Under the pieces are notes generated by a model. That model worked only from the letters and a program-made list of their open reading frames with translations. It was not told the DNA's origin and did no database searches. DNA of 64,000 bases, from positions 1-64,000 of the forward strand of contig JBGAGV010000038.1 of assembly GCA_044226525.1 (NCBI GenBank), read 5' to 3'. A program made the position numbers and the translations under genes. Source of the DNA: VFJQ01 sp044226525. GTDB lineage: Bacteria > Verrucomicrobiota > Verrucomicrobiia > Chthoniobacterales > Chthoniobacteraceae. Positions 37,055-47,622 of the stretch are shown piece by piece; position 1 is the first letter of the stretch; each line of letters starts with the position of its first letter.

Positions 37055-37399
37055 ATGAGTTCAAAACTTCACGAGGGCCTCGAAAAAGCGGGCGTCGCTC
37101 GCGCTCAGCGCCATCTGTTTCTCTGCATCGGTCCCGATTGCTGTCCCTCACGGGAGGGCGAGATGCTCTGGGAGTTTGTGAAGAAACGAGTGAAGGAAAC
37201 CGGCCTTCGAGCCATGCGCACCAAGGCGGGTTGCTTTCGCATTTGCACCGGCGGGCCGTGGCTGGTCGTTTATCCCGAGGGAATCTGGTATGGTGGCGTC
37301 ACCCCCAATCGGTTCGAGCGCATCCTGCAGGAACACCTGATCCGTGGTGAGCCGGTGCGCGAGTGGATCGTTGCGGAGAACGATCTGCACAGACCGTAG
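37055..37399 (+). CDS. Thioredoxin-like [2Fe-2S] ferredoxin
   Basis: 114 residues. Cysteines in LFLCIGPDCC and GCFRICTGGPWLVVYPEGIWYG match the four-Cys pattern of the thioredoxin-fold [2Fe-2S] ferredoxin family (such as the Aquifex/Clostridium-type Fdx and NuoE-like domains). WYGGVTPNRFERILQEHL is the family's C-terminal helix. It probably serves as a small electron carrier; the partner is unknown. It converges on the APH-like kinase gene. Confidence 0.88.
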   Translation: MSSKLHEGLEKAGVARAQRHLFLCIGPDCCPSREGEMLWEFVKKRVKETGLRAMRTKAGCFRICTGGPWLVVYPEGIWYGGVTPNRFERILQEHLIRGEPVREWIVAENDLHRP

Positions 37400-37418
37400 C
37401 TCGGCTCTCTGGAACAGA

Positions 37419-38186
37419 CTACGCCGCCAGCACTTCGCGCAGCGCACGCAGCCGGCCGGCGAGTTCCGAAGGAGCGAGATACGTCGTGCGCACGGCCCAC
37501 CAGATTCGCGCAAAGCCGCGTGGAGCGGTAAGCCGCTCGATGAGTCGTGCGGTGATTTCCGAGCGGCCGTAGCTGCGGACGAACACACTCGCCGATTGCA
37601 ACCACTGCTGACGGGGCATGCGACCCAGGGTGTCCTGAAGAAAGATGAGAAGATCGTCCGTATGCCGCGCGTCCGCGCACAGGGTCGCATCGTGCCGCAC
37701 TTCGAAATCGATCAATCGAGCACGCCCGCTGGTGGCGTCGTAGATGACATTTCCTGAATGAGGATCACCGTGCGACCACGCGCTGCCAAACCACTCGCAG
37801 GGGACCGCATGGGCGCGTCGAAATTCCCGCGCGGCGGCGGCAAACATTTCGTCGGTCGTGGTGCCCGCGTTGAGATGAGCCGAGAGGCTTTTGCCCGGCA
37901 GTTCTTCGACGTGCAGCACCCCGCCCGGATCGCCCCAAGCCGCGAAATCCGAACCGTGCAGTGCGCGCATCGAGCCGACCTCCCAATCGTGCCAGGCCTT
38001 GGTTTCGCTCAAAATGGTGATCGGATTGCCAGCCAGTCGAAAGAAGCGGTTGGCCACAGGAATCACGGCTCGGGCTGCCGGCCGCCGGCGTTTGGTCCAG
38101 ACCACGCGGCCAATGCGCTCGATGCGCGCGAGCGAGTTGATCTTGATCTGGTCCACCAGGTTCCCGGCCTTGGCGAGAAGACTCAT
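37419..38186 (-). CDS. Aminoglycoside-phosphotransferase/lipopolysaccharide-kinase-like protein
   Basis: 255 residues from the ATG at 38186; the longer open frame to 38756 overlaps the divergent gene and is rejected. The eukaryotic-kinase-like core shows WSHGDPHSGNVIYDATSGRARLIDFEVRH, with the catalytic Asp and Asn and the DFE metal site. The upstream Lys region is less clear. It could phosphorylate a small molecule or an envelope sugar; the substrate is unknown. A basic region (RRRPAARAV) lies near the N-terminus. Confidence 0.75.
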   Translation of the reverse strand: MSLLAKAGNLVDQIKINSLARIERIGRVVWTKRRRPAARAVIPVANRFFRLAGNPITILSETKAWHDWEVGSMRALHGSDFAAWGDPGGVLHVEELPGKSLSAHLNAGTTTDEMFAAAAREFRRAHAVPCEWFGSAWSHGDPHSGNVIYDATSGRARLIDFEVRHDATLCADARHTDDLLIFLQDTLGRMPRQQWLQSASVFVRSYGRSEITARLIERLTAPRGFARIWWAVRTTYLAPSELAGRLRALREVLAA

Positions 38187-38255
38187 GTTAGTCGCGCAAT
38201 AGAGCACACCGCGACGATTGCCAAGTGTGCACCGATTTCCTATTTTCGATCGCCC

Positions 38256-38789
38256 ATGATGCTTTTGCGTTCGCTCCTTCTGTTCGGTGGCCTGTGCTGG
38301 ACGGACGTGTCGCGCGCTTTCGACCTGCATCCGGTGTCGTCCACACCCTACGACAGCTACCTTGGCACGGTGCGCCGGGTGATGGCGAGTGTGCGTGAAC
38401 GTCGGCCGACCATTGCCGACGCGTGTCGGAATCTGCGCGTGGCTTATTCGTTTCGCGAACTGGCGGCTGATCCGCGGGTGCAACTCCCTGCCGCGACCGC
38501 AGAGCGCAGGGCAGGGGATTGCAAAGCGAAGTCGCTCTGGCTTTACGATCAGCTCGGCGACCCGGCCGTGCATTACGTGATCGGCAAGGTGGCGCCGAAC
38601 GCTCGCATCGCCCATGCGTGGCTCTACTGGCATTGGGAAGGGCGGTGGTGGATCCTCGACCCCACGAATCTCGCGAGCCCGATCGCGGCGGACAGCGTGG
38701 AGCGGAAGCGGTATGTGCCGTTTTACTCGATCACGCGAAGCGGCACCTTCCGCCACGCGCCGGCGCCGGCGAAGCCATCGGTCCGATAA
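38256..38789 (+). CDS. Secreted transglutaminase-like cysteine protein
   Basis: 177 residues starting MMLLRSLLLFGGLCWTDVSRA, a signal peptide, which sets the start at 38256. The transglutaminase-like triad is visible: Cys in GDCKAKSLW, His in HAWLYWHWEGRWWILDP, and the following Asp. The fold suits a protease, amidase or peptide cross-linking role. It is divergent from the APH-like kinase and converges on the aminotransferase. Confidence 0.78.
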   Translation: MMLLRSLLLFGGLCWTDVSRAFDLHPVSSTPYDSYLGTVRRVMASVRERRPTIADACRNLRVAYSFRELAADPRVQLPAATAERRAGDCKAKSLWLYDQLGDPAVHYVIGKVAPNARIAHAWLYWHWEGRWWILDPTNLASPIAADSVERKRYVPFYSITRSGTFRHAPAPAKPSVR

Positions 38790-38801
38790 GTCTGATTCAA
38801 C

Positions 38802-39587
38802 CTATTCCTCCCGCCGATTTTCCAATTCCGCTGCGAGCTTCGGACCGATGAAGCGATGCCCAAGCGGTCTCCCCTCGACGGTGGAGACTGGCATCACCCC
38901 CAACCACGAGTTGGTGAGGAAGATCTCATCCGCATTGATCACGTCTTCGCGGCGCAGGCGGCGCTCTTCGACCTTGCGCCGACGAATCACCCACTCGCGG
39001 ATGACCCCCGCGCGTGCGCCGCTGGAGCGCGGTGGAGTGGCGATGCGATCGTCGCGGACGACAAAGATGTTCGCGCAGCAGGCGGAGACGAGTTCCGCGA
39101 ATTCGTTGAAGAGCAGCGCTTCGTCGAAGCCGCGCCGCCGGGCTCGCGTGAGCACCTCGGCGTTCAGCCAGTAGTTGGCCGTCTTCAAGCCGTGAAAGGG
39201 GGCGTGATACGTCTCCTCGCTGAGCGTCACTTCGTAGCTTTCTTCCGTCGTGGGTGAACGTGATTCGAGAAACAAGTAGATGCGCGGGGCCTCCGCTTTT
39301 GCGGTCAACGCGCCGTCGCCCGCCGTCACGTAGATGCGACCGAAGCCATCCTGCTGCGTCTGGCGAAACATTTCCGCTGCGGCGGGCAGCGCAGCTTCAT
39401 CGAGCGCAAACTCCCGTTCCCCGCACGCCTGGACGAGCCGCAGGGTGTGCTTGTCCCAAAACTCCGGTTCACCCGCGACGACCCGGACGCTCTCGAACAG
39501 GCTCATGCCGTAACGAAAACCGCGATCGGTGAGCGGCACACCGTCAGCGGGGAGAAAGCGGTCGTCCTGCCAGAGCCAGGCTTTCAT
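38802..39587 (-). CDS. Class IV aminotransferase (PabC / D-amino-acid transaminase-like)
   Basis: 261 residues. The N-terminus (DDRFLPADGVPLTDRGFRYGMSLFESVRV) and the PLP-Lys region HGLKTANYWLNAEVLTRARRRGFDEALLFNE are characteristic. The C-terminal EVFLTN-like segment (ADEIFLTNSWLGVMPVSTVEGRPLG) places it near aminodeoxychorismate lyase, branched-chain and D-alanine transaminases. The exact substrate is unresolved. The leader is a TTTCGGCTTT repeat directly before the ATG. Confidence 0.85.
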   Translation of the reverse strand: MKAWLWQDDRFLPADGVPLTDRGFRYGMSLFESVRVVAGEPEFWDKHTLRLVQACGEREFALDEAALPAAAEMFRQTQQDGFGRIYVTAGDGALTAKAEAPRIYLFLESRSPTTEESYEVTLSEETYHAPFHGLKTANYWLNAEVLTRARRRGFDEALLFNEFAELVSACCANIFVVRDDRIATPPRSSGARAGVIREWVIRRRKVEERRLRREDVINADEIFLTNSWLGVMPVSTVEGRPLGHRFIGPKLAAELENRREE

Positions 39588-39590
39588 GGG

Positions 39591-39623
39591 GAAAGCCGAA
39601 AGCCCAAAGCCGAAAGCCGAAAC
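39591..39623. repeat. GAAAGCCG repeat tract before the aminotransferase start
   Basis: Four imperfect GAAAGCC/CAAAGCC units in tandem directly upstream of the start codon. On the gene strand this reads as TTTCGGCTTTC repeats. Confidence 0.5.
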
Positions 39624-39759
39624 AAACTCGAAACGAAAATCTGGAAATCAGGAAAGGGTGAAAACGGCATCCGCCGCGTGCGGTCGTTTGTCTTTTTCCG
39701 CATTTCCATCCCTTCGGATTTGTTTCGAATTTCGAGCTTCGGATGTCGGATTTTCCGAA

Positions 39760-41193
<1,434 letters not shown>

Positions 41194-41285
41194 TTCGTAA
41201 AAGCGGCGCGCTGGTTACAGGAAGAAGGTGAATCGCGAAAGCGATAAGTGTCTTTTTTTTACCATTCCCCGTATTGGGCGGGAAA

Positions 41286-41984
41286 TCAAACCCCGCCGAA
41301 CCGCCGATCTCTCTGATGAAACTCCGCAATTGCCTTCTTGAGGTCCTCTTTCCCGAAGTCGGGCCACAACCGAGGGGTAATGACAATTTCCGTGTAGCTA
41401 AGCTGCCAAAGGAGGAAATTGGAGAGGCGCATTTCCCCCGAAGTGCGGATCAGCAATTCCGGGTCTGGGTAAACACGGGTGTAAAGGTGCCGGGAAATCA
41501 GTTCCGGATCGATCATCGCTGAGTCGATATGTCCCGCCTGCACTTCGCGGACGATCGATTTCACCGCATCGGTAATCTCCGCTCGCCCGCTGTAGCTGAG
41601 AGCGAGAATGAGAGTCAGCCGCGTGCCCTGTGAGGTGGCTTCGATGGCCTTGTGCAGCGCTCGCTGGCAGCTCTCGGGGAGGTCGGTCAACCGCCCGATG
41701 GCCTGAAGCCGGATGCCCTTCTCGATCAATTCCGCTGTTTCCTTTTCGATGAAGATTTCCAGCAGCTTCATCAGCGCCGCGACCTCCGCTTTGGGCCGTG
41801 ACCAGTTCTCCGTGGAGAAGGCATACACGGTCAGAAACTCGACGCCGAGTTCCGCGCAGCCTTCCACCACGGCGCGGAGCGAGTCCGCGCCCTTTTCGTG
41901 CCCTTTGATGCGAGGCTCCCCACGCTCCTTCGCCCACCGCCCATTGCCGTCCATGATGATGGCGATGTGGCGCGGAGGCTTCAT
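41286..41984 (-). CDS. uppS: Isoprenyl transferase (undecaprenyl diphosphate synthase)
   Basis: 232 residues from the ATG at 41984; the longer frame reaches into purA. HIAIIMDGNGRWAKERG contains the Asp and Arg that bind IPP and FPP. Other motifs are GHEKGADSLRAVVEGC, YAFSTENWSRPKAEV and PDPELLIRTSGEMRLSNFLLWQLSYTEI. It makes undecaprenyl diphosphate, the lipid carrier for peptidoglycan and O-antigen. It sits 40 bases downstream of purA on the same strand; no cdsA or dxr gene follows. Confidence 0.96.
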   Translation of the reverse strand: MKPPRHIAIIMDGNGRWAKERGEPRIKGHEKGADSLRAVVEGCAELGVEFLTVYAFSTENWSRPKAEVAALMKLLEIFIEKETAELIEKGIRLQAIGRLTDLPESCQRALHKAIEATSQGTRLTLILALSYSGRAEITDAVKSIVREVQAGHIDSAMIDPELISRHLYTRVYPDPELLIRTSGEMRLSNFLLWQLSYTEIVITPRLWPDFGKEDLKKAIAEFHQRDRRFGGV

Positions 41985-42024
41985 GGAGAGTGGACGAGCT
42001 TCGTCATTCTGATTTCCATCCTGC

Positions 42025-43296
42025 TTAAAGCAGGATGGTCTGGTCGCGATTTGGTCCCACGCTGGCGATGGTGAGTTTGCCACCGCTCAGTTCGGCGATG
42101 CGCTTCAAATAAGCGCGCGCTTTCGCCGGCAGGTCGCCCCACTTCTTGCACTTTTCGGTGGGGGTCATCCAGCCGTCGTGCTCCTCATAAATGGGCTCGC
42201 ACTGGGCCAGCAGCGCGCTGTCGCTCGGCGGCACTTCGAGGCGCTTTTTGCCGAGCTTGTAAGCCACGCAGACCTTGATCTTCGGCAGCGTGTCGAGACC
42301 GTCCAGATTCGTGACCGCGATTTCGTCGATGCCATTCACCATGCCGGCAAAGCGCGTCGCGACGGCGTCGAACCAGCCGCAGCGGCGGGCGCGGCCCGTG
42401 GTCGCGCCGAACTCACGGCCGAGGCCGTGCAGCATGTCGCTGATCTCGGCATTCTCCGTGGGGAAGGGGCCTTCGCCCACACGGGTAGTGTATGCCTTCA
42501 TCACGCCGAGCACCGTATCCATGCGGTGCGGCGGCACCCCGGAACCGGTGCAGGCGCCGCCGGCCGTGGTGTTCGACGACGTCACGTAGGGATACGTGCC
42601 GTGATCGATGTCGAGGAACGTGCCTTGCGCGCCCTCGAAAAGAATCTTTTTCCCGGCCTTCAGCGCTTCGTGCAGATACACGACGGTATTCGCCACGAAG
42701 GGCGCGAGTTTCTTCGCCGCAGCTTCGTATTCGGCCAGCACCCTGGCGTAGTTCAGCGGCTTGGCGCCGAACGCCTTCAGCACCGCGTTGTTGTCCTTGA
42801 TACGTTGCTTGAGCTTCGCGGCGAAAACTTCCGGTTCGACCAGGTCGCCCATACGCACGCCGACCCGCGCAGCCTTGTCGCCGTAGGCCGGGCCGATGCC
42901 GCGTTTGGTCGTGCCGATCTTGCCTTTGCCCTTGGCAATTTCCCGCTGCTCGTCGAGCGCGCGATGAAACGGAAACACCACGTGGGCGCAGTCAGAGATC
43001 ATCAGGTTCTTCGGCGTCACCTTGATCTTCTGCGCGAGCAGTCCGTCGATTTCCTTGGCCACCGCCACGGGATCGATCACCACGCCATTGCCGATCACGC
43101 ACATCTTGCCCGAGCGGAGGATGCCGCTGGGGATGAGGTGAAGGACATACTTCTTGCCACCGACGAGCACGGTATGGCCGGCATTGTTGCCGCCTTGCGA
43201 ACGCACGACGAGGTCGGCGCTCTCGGTAAGAAAGTCGATGATCTTGCCTTTGCCTTCGTCGCCCCATTGGGCGCCGACGAGGATGGTGTTGGACAT
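42025..43296 (-). CDS. purA: Adenylosuccinate synthetase
   Basis: 423 residues. The P-loop-like GAQWGDEGKGKIIDFL starts the protein and contains the IMP-binding Asp and the Mg site. Further motifs are QGGNNAGHTV, GTTKRGIGPAYGDKAARVG, LFEGAQGTFLDIDHGTYPYVTSSN and TTGRARRCGWFD. It joins IMP and aspartate using GTP in AMP synthesis. It lies upstream of uppS and is probably co-transcribed. The leader is a CCGAAATCCGAAACCCGAA repeat next to the ATG. Confidence 0.97.
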   Translation of the reverse strand: MSNTILVGAQWGDEGKGKIIDFLTESADLVVRSQGGNNAGHTVLVGGKKYVLHLIPSGILRSGKMCVIGNGVVIDPVAVAKEIDGLLAQKIKVTPKNLMISDCAHVVFPFHRALDEQREIAKGKGKIGTTKRGIGPAYGDKAARVGVRMGDLVEPEVFAAKLKQRIKDNNAVLKAFGAKPLNYARVLAEYEAAAKKLAPFVANTVVYLHEALKAGKKILFEGAQGTFLDIDHGTYPYVTSSNTTAGGACTGSGVPPHRMDTVLGVMKAYTTRVGEGPFPTENAEISDMLHGLGREFGATTGRARRCGWFDAVATRFAGMVNGIDEIAVTNLDGLDTLPKIKVCVAYKLGKKRLEVPPSDSALLAQCEPIYEEHDGWMTPTEKCKKWGDLPAKARAYLKRIAELSGGKLTIASVGPNRDQTILL

Positions 43297-43326
43297 TTCG
43301 GGTTTCGGATTTCGGAGTTACGGATT
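43295..43326. repeat. TTTCGG repeat tract before purA
   Basis: Imperfect TTTCGG(G/A) units run up to the purA start. A similar TTTCGAATTTCGAGCTTCGGA tract lies at 39723-39757, downstream of the NtrC gene. Confidence 0.45.
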
Positions 43327-43539
43327 GAATCCCCGCGCCTTGGACGCGAAGACGAGAAAACGTCCCGGCCCTTCATTTTGGAAACGGACACGAGACGTTG
43401 GCGCCTTTTAGCCGACCCTGCGCCCGTGGCGAGGGGAAATTGCGGGGTGGGGAAGAACAGAGGGCGGGATCCTTTTGGCCCTTTGCCATCAGCCATTTGC
43501 CATCCGCCCGCCTTTCGCCCATGAATGGCAGGCTCTCCA

Positions 43540-45099
43540 ATGGCGCTCTTCTCGCGTAAGACTTCGCTGCTCCTGCTCCTGGCGTTCGCGCCGGCCGTCT
43601 CCTTTGCACAAGCGCAGTGGAGCGGGCATGGCAACGATCCCCAGCACACCGCCATTTCCACGATCCCGACGCTGTCGCTCCAGCAGATCGCCTGGTCGAA
43701 GTTGATCGACGAAAATTCGCCCAGCGAGCCGATCCTCATTCACTACGGTTCGCCCGTGGCCACGGCGGCGAATACCATCGTCGTGCCCGTGCGCGACGTG
43801 GGCGGGCAGTATTGCATCGAGGCGCTCAACGGCTTGAACGGCTCGACCCTTTGGGAGTCGATGACCGATTACGTCAACGCCCCGTCCACCGGCGGCTGGG
43901 TGCCCAGCCTCACGCCCACACTGACCCCCTCGGGCCGGCTCTACTACCCAGGCATCGGCGGCACCGTGCTCCGCGTGGACGATCCAAACGCCAGCACCGT
44001 GAACCCCGTGCGCCTGAGCTTTCTGGACGACTACGCGAGCTTTCAGTCGAACTACGATTCCCACGTTTTCATCAGCACACCGATCACTTCCGATGCCGCG
44101 GGCAACATCTACTTCGGCTATGAAGTGACCGCTGGTGCACAGGGCGGGCTCACCAGCGGGATCGCGCGCATCGCACCCGATGGCACGGCGATGCACCTTT
44201 CCGCGGACCTCGCCTCCGGCGTGTTGGGCGCCAGCAATTTGCGCGTGGGCACGAACAGCGCGCCCGCCGTCTCGCTCGATGGACAGACGCTCTACGTCGC
44301 GCTCAAGGGCAGCACTTCCTATCTGGCCGCGATCAACACCGCGACCTTTGCTCCGCAGGCCCGCATCGCGCTGGCTCCCAATGTATTCATCCACGATGCC
44401 GGCACGTCCTCGCCGACGATTGGACCCGATGGCGATGTTTACTTTGGCACGTTGATCACGCCGTATTCCAGCAATCACTTCCGCGGCGCGCTCCAGCATT
44501 TTCCCGCCGACCTTTCCGCCGCGCTCACGCCCGGCTCCTTCGGCTGGGATGAAACGGTCTCCATCGTGCCGGCGAGCATGGTTCCGTCGTATCACGGCAC
44601 GTCGGACTACTTGCTCTTTTCCAAATACAACGACTACAAGAGCGCCGGTGGCACGGGGCTGAATCAACTCGCCATCCTCGATCCGAACGACACGCAGATC
44701 GACTCGATCACTGGCCAGACCGTCATGAAGGAAGTGCTGACCATCGCTGGCGTCACCTCCGATGGCGCCCCTCCCGCGGTCAGCGAATGGTGCATCAACA
44801 CCGCCGTGGTCGATCCCTTCACGCACTCGATCATCGCCAACAGCGAGGACGGGAATCTCTACCGCTGGGACCTGTGGACGAACAGCTTCACGCAGGTCAT
44901 CGAGTTGCAAGCAGAGGGTGCCTTCGAGGCCTACACCCCCACCATGGTCGGCCCCAACGGCGCCATCTACGCCATCAACAAATCCGTCCTCTTCTCCGTC
45001 GTCCCCGAACCCGGCAGCGCCGTTCTCCTGGCCGCCGCCTCGCTGCTCCTCGGATGCGCAAGGACTCGGCGACGCAGCGGGTTGGTGTCCAGCTTTTAG
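43540..45099 (+). CDS. Secreted propeller-like protein with PEP-CTERM sorting signal
   Basis: 519 residues. The N-terminus (ALFSRKTSLLLLLAFAPAVSFAQA) is a signal peptide, and the ATG at 43540 is preferred to 43525. The body has outer-membrane PQQ-type propeller hints (TLWESMTDYVN, GDVYFGTLITPY, GNLYRWDLW). The C-terminus is a PEP-CTERM signal: VPEPGSAVLLAAASLLLGC followed by Arg-rich RTRRRSG, to be recognised by an exosortase. Its last residues (GLVSSF) and stop lie inside the inverted-repeat element starting at 45081. Confidence 0.8.
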   Translation: MALFSRKTSLLLLLAFAPAVSFAQAQWSGHGNDPQHTAISTIPTLSLQQIAWSKLIDENSPSEPILIHYGSPVATAANTIVVPVRDVGGQYCIEALNGLNGSTLWESMTDYVNAPSTGGWVPSLTPTLTPSGRLYYPGIGGTVLRVDDPNASTVNPVRLSFLDDYASFQSNYDSHVFISTPITSDAAGNIYFGYEVTAGAQGGLTSGIARIAPDGTAMHLSADLASGVLGASNLRVGTNSAPAVSLDGQTLYVALKGSTSYLAAINTATFAPQARIALAPNVFIHDAGTSSPTIGPDGDVYFGTLITPYSSNHFRGALQHFPADLSAALTPGSFGWDETVSIVPASMVPSYHGTSDYLLFSKYNDYKSAGGTGLNQLAILDPNDTQIDSITGQTVMKEVLTIAGVTSDGAPPAVSEWCINTAVVDPFTHSIIANSEDGNLYRWDLWTNSFTQVIELQAEGAFEAYTPTMVGPNGAIYAINKSVLFSVVPEPGSAVLLAAASLLLGCARTRRRSGLVSSF

Positions 45100-45176
45100 A
45101 CTGTGGAAAGGCGGAGAGGAAATCGGCAGCCTTTGGCTGGGCGATTCTTCGAGCAGCCTGAAGGTTGAACACCAAC
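45081..45176. repeat. 96-base imperfect inverted-repeat element
   Basis: The left end 45081-45099 and right end 45158-45176 are inverted copies at 16 of 19 positions, starting GTTGGTGT and ending ACACCAAC. It covers the stop codon of the upstream gene and lies between two convergent genes. Relatives occur at 21374-21423 and more weakly at 61186-61232. Confidence 0.7.
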
Positions 45177-45184
45177 AGTTCTAT

Positions 45185-46864
45185 TTACGGCACGTTGGAC
45201 TGTTTCACCGCCACGAGCAGCCGCGCCATCGTGCCAATGTTGACCGCATCGGTGTCCGCTCCGCCATCGATCGTGATGAGGCCGAGAAACAGCACCGCAT
45301 CGCTCGCCGCGTTGCCGCCGAAGTTGAAAGTATCCGCCCCGGCGCCACCGTTGAGTTTCACCGTGCTCAACGCGAGCCCGTCGCGTCCCGCGATCGAGGT
45401 CGTTTCCCACGCGACTGTATCGGCGCCCGCGCCGCCGCTGAAGGTGACCGCTTTGAGAAAGACCGAGTCGCGCACGTCGAGCTTCGTGCTGCCTTTGCCG
45501 CCGGTGAAATTGACGGTGCCGGCGAAGGTGCTGCCGAACAGGTTGAGCGTGTCGGTGGAGGTTGCAGCCGACGTAACCTTTACCGGACCCAGAAAACGAG
45601 TGGTGTGAGTGGCGTTATCCAATCCGAGCGTTACGACCGGATCGGCGAAAGTCGGACGCGGCAGAATGGTCACGGCTCCACGAATTTCGCCCACCACCTT
45701 GATCGCCACCGTTTCGCCGCCCGCGATGGTTACCGGCCCTTTGATGGAACTGCCGCTGCTATCGACGAGCGGATCGGTGCTGATCGTCTGTTGGGCGTTC
45801 TCGATGAACGCGCGCTCCGGCCCGCCTTCGCTGGGAATGATGACGGGCAACGTTTTGGGAGCCGAAGCGGTGAGGCTTACCGCGCCGCCAAGCGCGATCG
45901 TATTGCCATCGACCAGTTGCGTGACCGAAAGGCAGGTGCCCTTGAACGAGGTCTTCCCGCCGATCACCAGTTCCGCCGCATTGGCGCTGATCGTCTGATT
46001 GAGAGAATCCTTTGCCGTGCCGGTGAAACTCACCGCGCCCGCAATCTTGATCCCCAGCGCACTGGCGGTGATGGACTGCGTGAGCTGGCCGCCCGATGAG
46101 GCCGTAAAAGCAACCTTCCCGCCGACCGTCGGTCCGCGCTGCGAGGTGATGACCTGCGACACATCGCCGGCACCACCCAGCGAAGAGAACGTGAGGTTCT
46201 TTCCCACCGCCAGCGTGTCGCCGATATTGACGGCGAGCGTGTCCTCCCCCTTGCCGCTGGCGAAGGTGAAATTGCCGCCCACGGTAAAGCTGTGCGGCCC
46301 GTTAATCTGGAGCGTGTCGTTGCCCGCCCCGCTCGTCACGGACAGGTTGCCGCCGACCGTGGTGGTGGTGGTGAAGTTGAACGTATTGTTGCCCTCGCCG
46401 AGCGTGGCAGTGAGTTTGCCCCCGAAGAAAAACGCTCCCGTATTCGGCGCCGAGCTCACCGAGTCGTTGCCCGCGCCACCTTTGATGGTCACGTCGCCGG
46501 TGTAGTTCCCCGGGCGCACGATCATGGTGTCGTTCCCATCGCCCAGATCGACGGTGAGCTTGCCTGCCACGTCGCCGCTCAAGTCGAGCGTGTCGTTTCC
46601 TTTCCCCAGCGCGACCGTCACTCCTTTGGTAATGCCCATCACCGTCGTCGCATCGCCCGCCGCGAGGTCCGTGCCGTTGACGCGCAGCGTCGTCGCCGCA
46701 TCGGGATCGATGGTGAACAACCCCGGCCCGGTGGAAGTGATGGCGAGGTTTTCATCGCCGTCCCCCGTGGCGAGCGTCTTGAGACTCAGTGCTCCATTCT
46801 TCACCAGCACTTCGACGATTCCAGCCGGGGCGATTCGCGATTCAAGCAGTTCGATGCAGTTCAT
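45185..46864 (-). CDS. Surface protein with LEPR-like N-terminal signal and RTX-like repeats
   Basis: 559 residues. The N-terminus MNCIELLESRIAPA is a LEPR-type motif (LESRIAPA), common in Planctomycetes and Verrucomicrobia surface proteins, and replaces a classical signal peptide. The body is built of beta-strand repeats with RTX-like calcium motifs in degenerate form: GKGNDTLDLSGD, GDGNDTMIV, GGAGNDSV, GAGNDTLQI, GGAGADTFNFGG, GGADTDAVNIG. It probably forms a parallel beta-roll. Function is unknown. It converges on the PEP-CTERM gene across the inverted-repeat element. Confidence 0.82.
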   Translation of the reverse strand: MNCIELLESRIAPAGIVEVLVKNGALSLKTLATGDGDENLAITSTGPGLFTIDPDAATTLRVNGTDLAAGDATTVMGITKGVTVALGKGNDTLDLSGDVAGKLTVDLGDGNDTMIVRPGNYTGDVTIKGGAGNDSVSSAPNTGAFFFGGKLTATLGEGNNTFNFTTTTTVGGNLSVTSGAGNDTLQINGPHSFTVGGNFTFASGKGEDTLAVNIGDTLAVGKNLTFSSLGGAGDVSQVITSQRGPTVGGKVAFTASSGGQLTQSITASALGIKIAGAVSFTGTAKDSLNQTISANAAELVIGGKTSFKGTCLSVTQLVDGNTIALGGAVSLTASAPKTLPVIIPSEGGPERAFIENAQQTISTDPLVDSSGSSIKGPVTIAGGETVAIKVVGEIRGAVTILPRPTFADPVVTLGLDNATHTTRFLGPVKVTSAATSTDTLNLFGSTFAGTVNFTGGKGSTKLDVRDSVFLKAVTFSGGAGADTVAWETTSIAGRDGLALSTVKLNGGAGADTFNFGGNAASDAVLFLGLITIDGGADTDAVNIGTMARLLVAVKQSNVP

Positions 46865-47411
46865 GGCGGACGAGTTTGTATCGGATTGTCGCGAGAACGG
46901 GAAGAAATCCCTGGCCCCTCATTCGATCGCCGGGCTGTAGCTGGAAGCCTGGCGATCAGCCGTTGCCGTCGATTCCGTGCGATTTTTGAAAGATGGCCCG
47001 CTGCCGCCCGTATCAGCGGGAAACGGGGTTGTTGGAAGGCGGGGATGTGGTATGGTATCGACCGTTGGGAAGAGGCGCGGAGATAGAACGGGGCAGTTAA
47101 CTGATCAAAAATTTGGGCGGGACGTGGGCCTCGTCAGGTCTGGCCCGGTTTCAGGTTATCAAATCAACGACATTAACGAATGAGTAGGAGAGTTCATCAG
47201 CCTTGGGGGGGGCATCGTCCCGGATGCTCCAAGGGCAGAGGAGGTTCGAGCGCCGGATTTTTGGATGTTTCGAGGCCGTCATTCACTCTGTTGATTCCAC
47301 CAAATTCGACCTCCGCTGCCGGACGCGTGCCACGGACACAATAGACACAATATTCATCCCGCCGAATTCGCCGCGAAAGCCCCTGTCCCATCGAAGCCCG
47401 CCGAGCGGGAA

Positions 47412-47429
47412 ACAGACACAATAAACACA
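47412..47429 (+). repeat. 18-base dispersed repeat, copy 2
   Basis: Identical to 1511-1528; the following GTGGCAT...CAC is also shared. Confidence 0.65.
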
Positions 47430-47560
47430 ATCAACCAGACTTGTGGCATGCACCCGCCAATCAGGATCCGACCCGTGAAAACCGGGCGCGACTCACCCCT
47501 CGAAAGAACAAAGCAGGAAGCCATGAGTCCAAGGAAGAACCAGAGCGGCCCGGTGGGGGT

Positions 47561-47587
47561 TCCTGTTTTCCTGTTTTCCTGCTTCAA
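47561..47587 (-). repeat. 27-base dispersed repeat, copy 2
   Basis: Reverse complement of 381-407, located 35 bases beyond the tlyA stop. Confidence 0.75.
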
Positions 47588-47622
47588 GTCCCGAAACCCC
47601 GCCCGAACCCACCATCGGCTTC

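Larger units (their letters stand above)
46865..47622. other. Long intergenic region with dispersed repeats
   Basis: 758 bases with no convincing gene. It holds a degenerate ACACAATA unit at 47331-47354, the 18-base repeat at 47412-47429 and the 27-base repeat at 47561-47587. The promoter of the LEPR gene must lie at its left end, and no clear -10 box was identified. It is AT-richer than its flanks in places (47120-47180). Confidence 0.55.

Noticed and set aside
41241..41270. A hairpin (ATCGC-GAAA-GCGAT) followed by a run of T residues
   Set aside because: The T-run lies on the plus strand while the flanking genes are on the minus strand, so it cannot be their terminator.
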